This document shows, piece after piece, positions 40,398 through 40,995 of a DNA stretch of 40,995 nucleotides. Origin of the DNA: Alphaproteobacteria bacterium HGW-Alphaproteobacteria-6. GTDB lineage: Bacteria; Pseudomonadota; Alphaproteobacteria; Rhodobacterales; Rhodobacteraceae. The stretch lies in the NCBI GenBank assembly GCA_002841115.1, contig PHEC01000007.1, forward strand, positions 1 to 40,995, read 5' to 3'. Position numbers and translations under genes: made by a program. The notes beneath the pieces were generated by a model that saw nothing but the letters and a program-made list of their open reading frames with translations, had not been told where the DNA came from and made no database searches. Within the stretch, counting starts at the first letter, position 1, and every line of letters starts with the position of its first letter.

Positions 40398-40435
40398 GAT
40401 TAGGGCCAAAGCCCGATGGCCGGTCAATAGCTATT
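40398..40435 (-). promoter_or_regulatory. Candidate promoter and palindrome for the BMP/ABC operon
   Basis: On the minus strand TTGACC (40422-40427) and CTAATC (40398-40403) are 18 bases apart, about 84 bases ahead of the binding-protein ATG. A perfect palindrome AATAGCTATT (40426-40435) overlaps the -35 box, a usual repressor position. The remaining leader is GC-rich, with no recognised riboswitch. Confidence 0.4.
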
Positions 40436-40467
40436 TGGGCCCATTCGGCGGAAGTTTGACTCTTTGG

Positions 40468-40914
40468 TCAGGATGGTGGCGCAAATCCGGTCAGCGGCTG
40501 TGACAGGACAAGCGCATCGACCGGCGCCGCCGCCGCGCCGCCATAGTAACCCCGCCGCCGCCCAGCCCCGGCAAAGCCCGCCGCCCGGTAGAGCGCGATC
40601 GCCGCCGCATTGTCGGCGGCAACCTCGAGAAAGGCGGTTTCGGCGCCGCGACCGGCGGCGATGCGCAGGAATTCGGCGACAAGGCGGCGCCCGATCCCGT
40701 GCCGGCGCGCCTCGGGCCGGACCGCAAGGGTCAGCAGTTCGGCCTCGCCGGCCAGCACCCGGCCGATCAGGAACCCATCCGGCGCGGCACAGAGAAAGGC
40801 GCCCGGCGTGGTCAGGGTCTGCGCGATCGCCGCGGCCGGCCAGGGCGGCGGCCGGGTGAAGGCGGCGGCATGGATCGCGGCAAGGCCGGCCGGGTCCGCA
40901 GCCGCGGCGTTCAC
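40468..40914 (-). CDS. rimI: Ribosomal-protein-alanine N-acetyltransferase (RimI-like)
   Basis: A 148-residue GNAT acetyltransferase. The acetyl-CoA loop is 'LAVRPEARRHGIGRRLVAEF' (R-x-x-G-I-G), preceded by the beta-bulge strand, and followed by 'AFLEVAADNAAAIALYRAAG', the typical 'N-x-x-A-x-x-L-Y-x-x-x-G-F' RimI element. It would acetylate the N-terminus of ribosomal protein S18 or other proteins. The start codon is GTG, overlapping the tsaB stop (GTGA); the tsaB-rimI order is common in bacteria. The N-terminal half is unusually Ala/Pro-rich. Confidence 0.86.
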   Translation of the reverse strand: MNAAAADPAGLAAIHAAAFTRPPPWPAAAIAQTLTTPGAFLCAAPDGFLIGRVLAGEAELLTLAVRPEARRHGIGRRLVAEFLRIAAGRGAETAFLEVAADNAAAIALYRAAGFAGAGRRRGYYGGAAAAPVDALVLSQPLTGFAPPS

Positions 40915-40995
40915 GGCAGGATCGCCGGCGCGCCATCGCGCGCGGGCGCGGCATCGGCGGGGCGCAGATAGACCGGTGCCGGGCGCGGCAAGGCC
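40911..40995 (-). CDS. tsaB: tRNA threonylcarbamoyladenosine biosynthesis protein TsaB, C-terminal fragment
   Basis: Only the last 27 residues are inside the window; the gene continues past the right edge. The tail 'PAPVYLRPADAAPARDG' and then 'APAILP' matches the conserved TsaB ending ('P-x-Y-L-R'). TsaB works with TsaD and TsaE to make t6A37 in tRNAs. The stop overlaps the rimI GTG by four bases, and that synteny supports the call more than the short sequence alone. Confidence 0.72.
   Translation of the reverse strand, partial: ALPRPAPVYLRPADAAPARDGAPAILP

Noticed and set aside
40315-40467. Purine riboswitch in the leader of the BMP/ABC operon.
   Set aside because: The 150-bp gap does not show the conserved purine-aptamer loops, and such riboswitches are rare in alphaproteobacteria.
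37918-40503. An 861-codon plus-strand frame opposite the ABC ATPase and binding protein.
   Set aside because: Asp/His/Leu/Gly-rich, without motif or ribosome-binding site; both opposite genes are certain.
1-40995. Genomic island, prophage, toxin-antitoxin or defence system.
   Set aside because: No integrase, transposase, tRNA-adjacent repeat, restriction or toxin-like gene was seen, and gene content is ordinary Rhodobacterales core throughout. The helicase alone does not make a defence locus.

Overview
The window is a GC-rich, gene-dense stretch of a chromosome from an alphaproteobacterium. It is most likely Rhodobacterales (Rhodobacteraceae/Roseobacteraceae): it combines an alphaproteobacterial flagellar cluster, the ethylmalonyl-CoA pathway pair ecm and ccr, and the TIGR02302 and TIGR02186 families. 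No tRNA, rRNA, insertion sequence, prophage, CRISPR array or plasmid function was seen. No non-coding stretch exceeds about 200 bp. Function calls rest on motif and family recognition by eye; no database search was run.

Layout. (1) 1-13258, flagellum. The plus-strand chain is an alpha-helical repeat protein (cut by the left edge), a lytic transglycosylase, flhA, fliR, flhB and a small FliJ-like protein, most joined by 1-4 bp overlaps. A minus-strand operon, flgB-flgC-fliE-fliQ-flgF-flgG-flgA-flgH-fliL, runs toward it. fliI is divergent from flgB. (2) 13322-17019: ftsE-ftsX-plsC-like operon on the minus strand, divergent from a zinc-ribbon membrane protein. (3) 17053-23258: argH, a 46-residue lipoprotein, lysA and a TIGR02302 membrane protein on the minus strand; a TlpA-like thioredoxin is divergent from argH. 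(4) 23283-24788: tag and an EAL-domain protein.

(5) 24930-29861: ecm (minus) is divergent from a glycerolipid acyltransferase-like gene, which is followed by ccr. Together ecm and ccr supply two central steps of acetyl-CoA assimilation through the ethylmalonyl-CoA pathway. (6) 29963-33802: GMC oxidoreductase, a 66-residue conserved-looking protein, a RecD-like helicase and a stand-alone Lrp/AsnC effector domain, all on the plus strand. (7) 33824-35508: TauE/SafE permease with a TIGR02186 membrane-anchored partner. (8) 35644-40314: BMP-type ABC importer (binding protein, ATPase, two permeases), probably for nucleosides. (9) 40468-40995: rimI and the 3' end of tsaB.

The window is mostly conserved core genome. 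The most interesting unexplained signals are small. An identical 13-bp word, GCGTTGCGGCATG, occurs in three intergenic regions, two of them beside ecm and ccr. A perfect 12-bp palindrome sits in the spacer of a candidate promoter upstream of the zinc-ribbon gene. Two unrelated 14-bp tandem triplications cover a start codon and a stop codon. There are also several small proteins.
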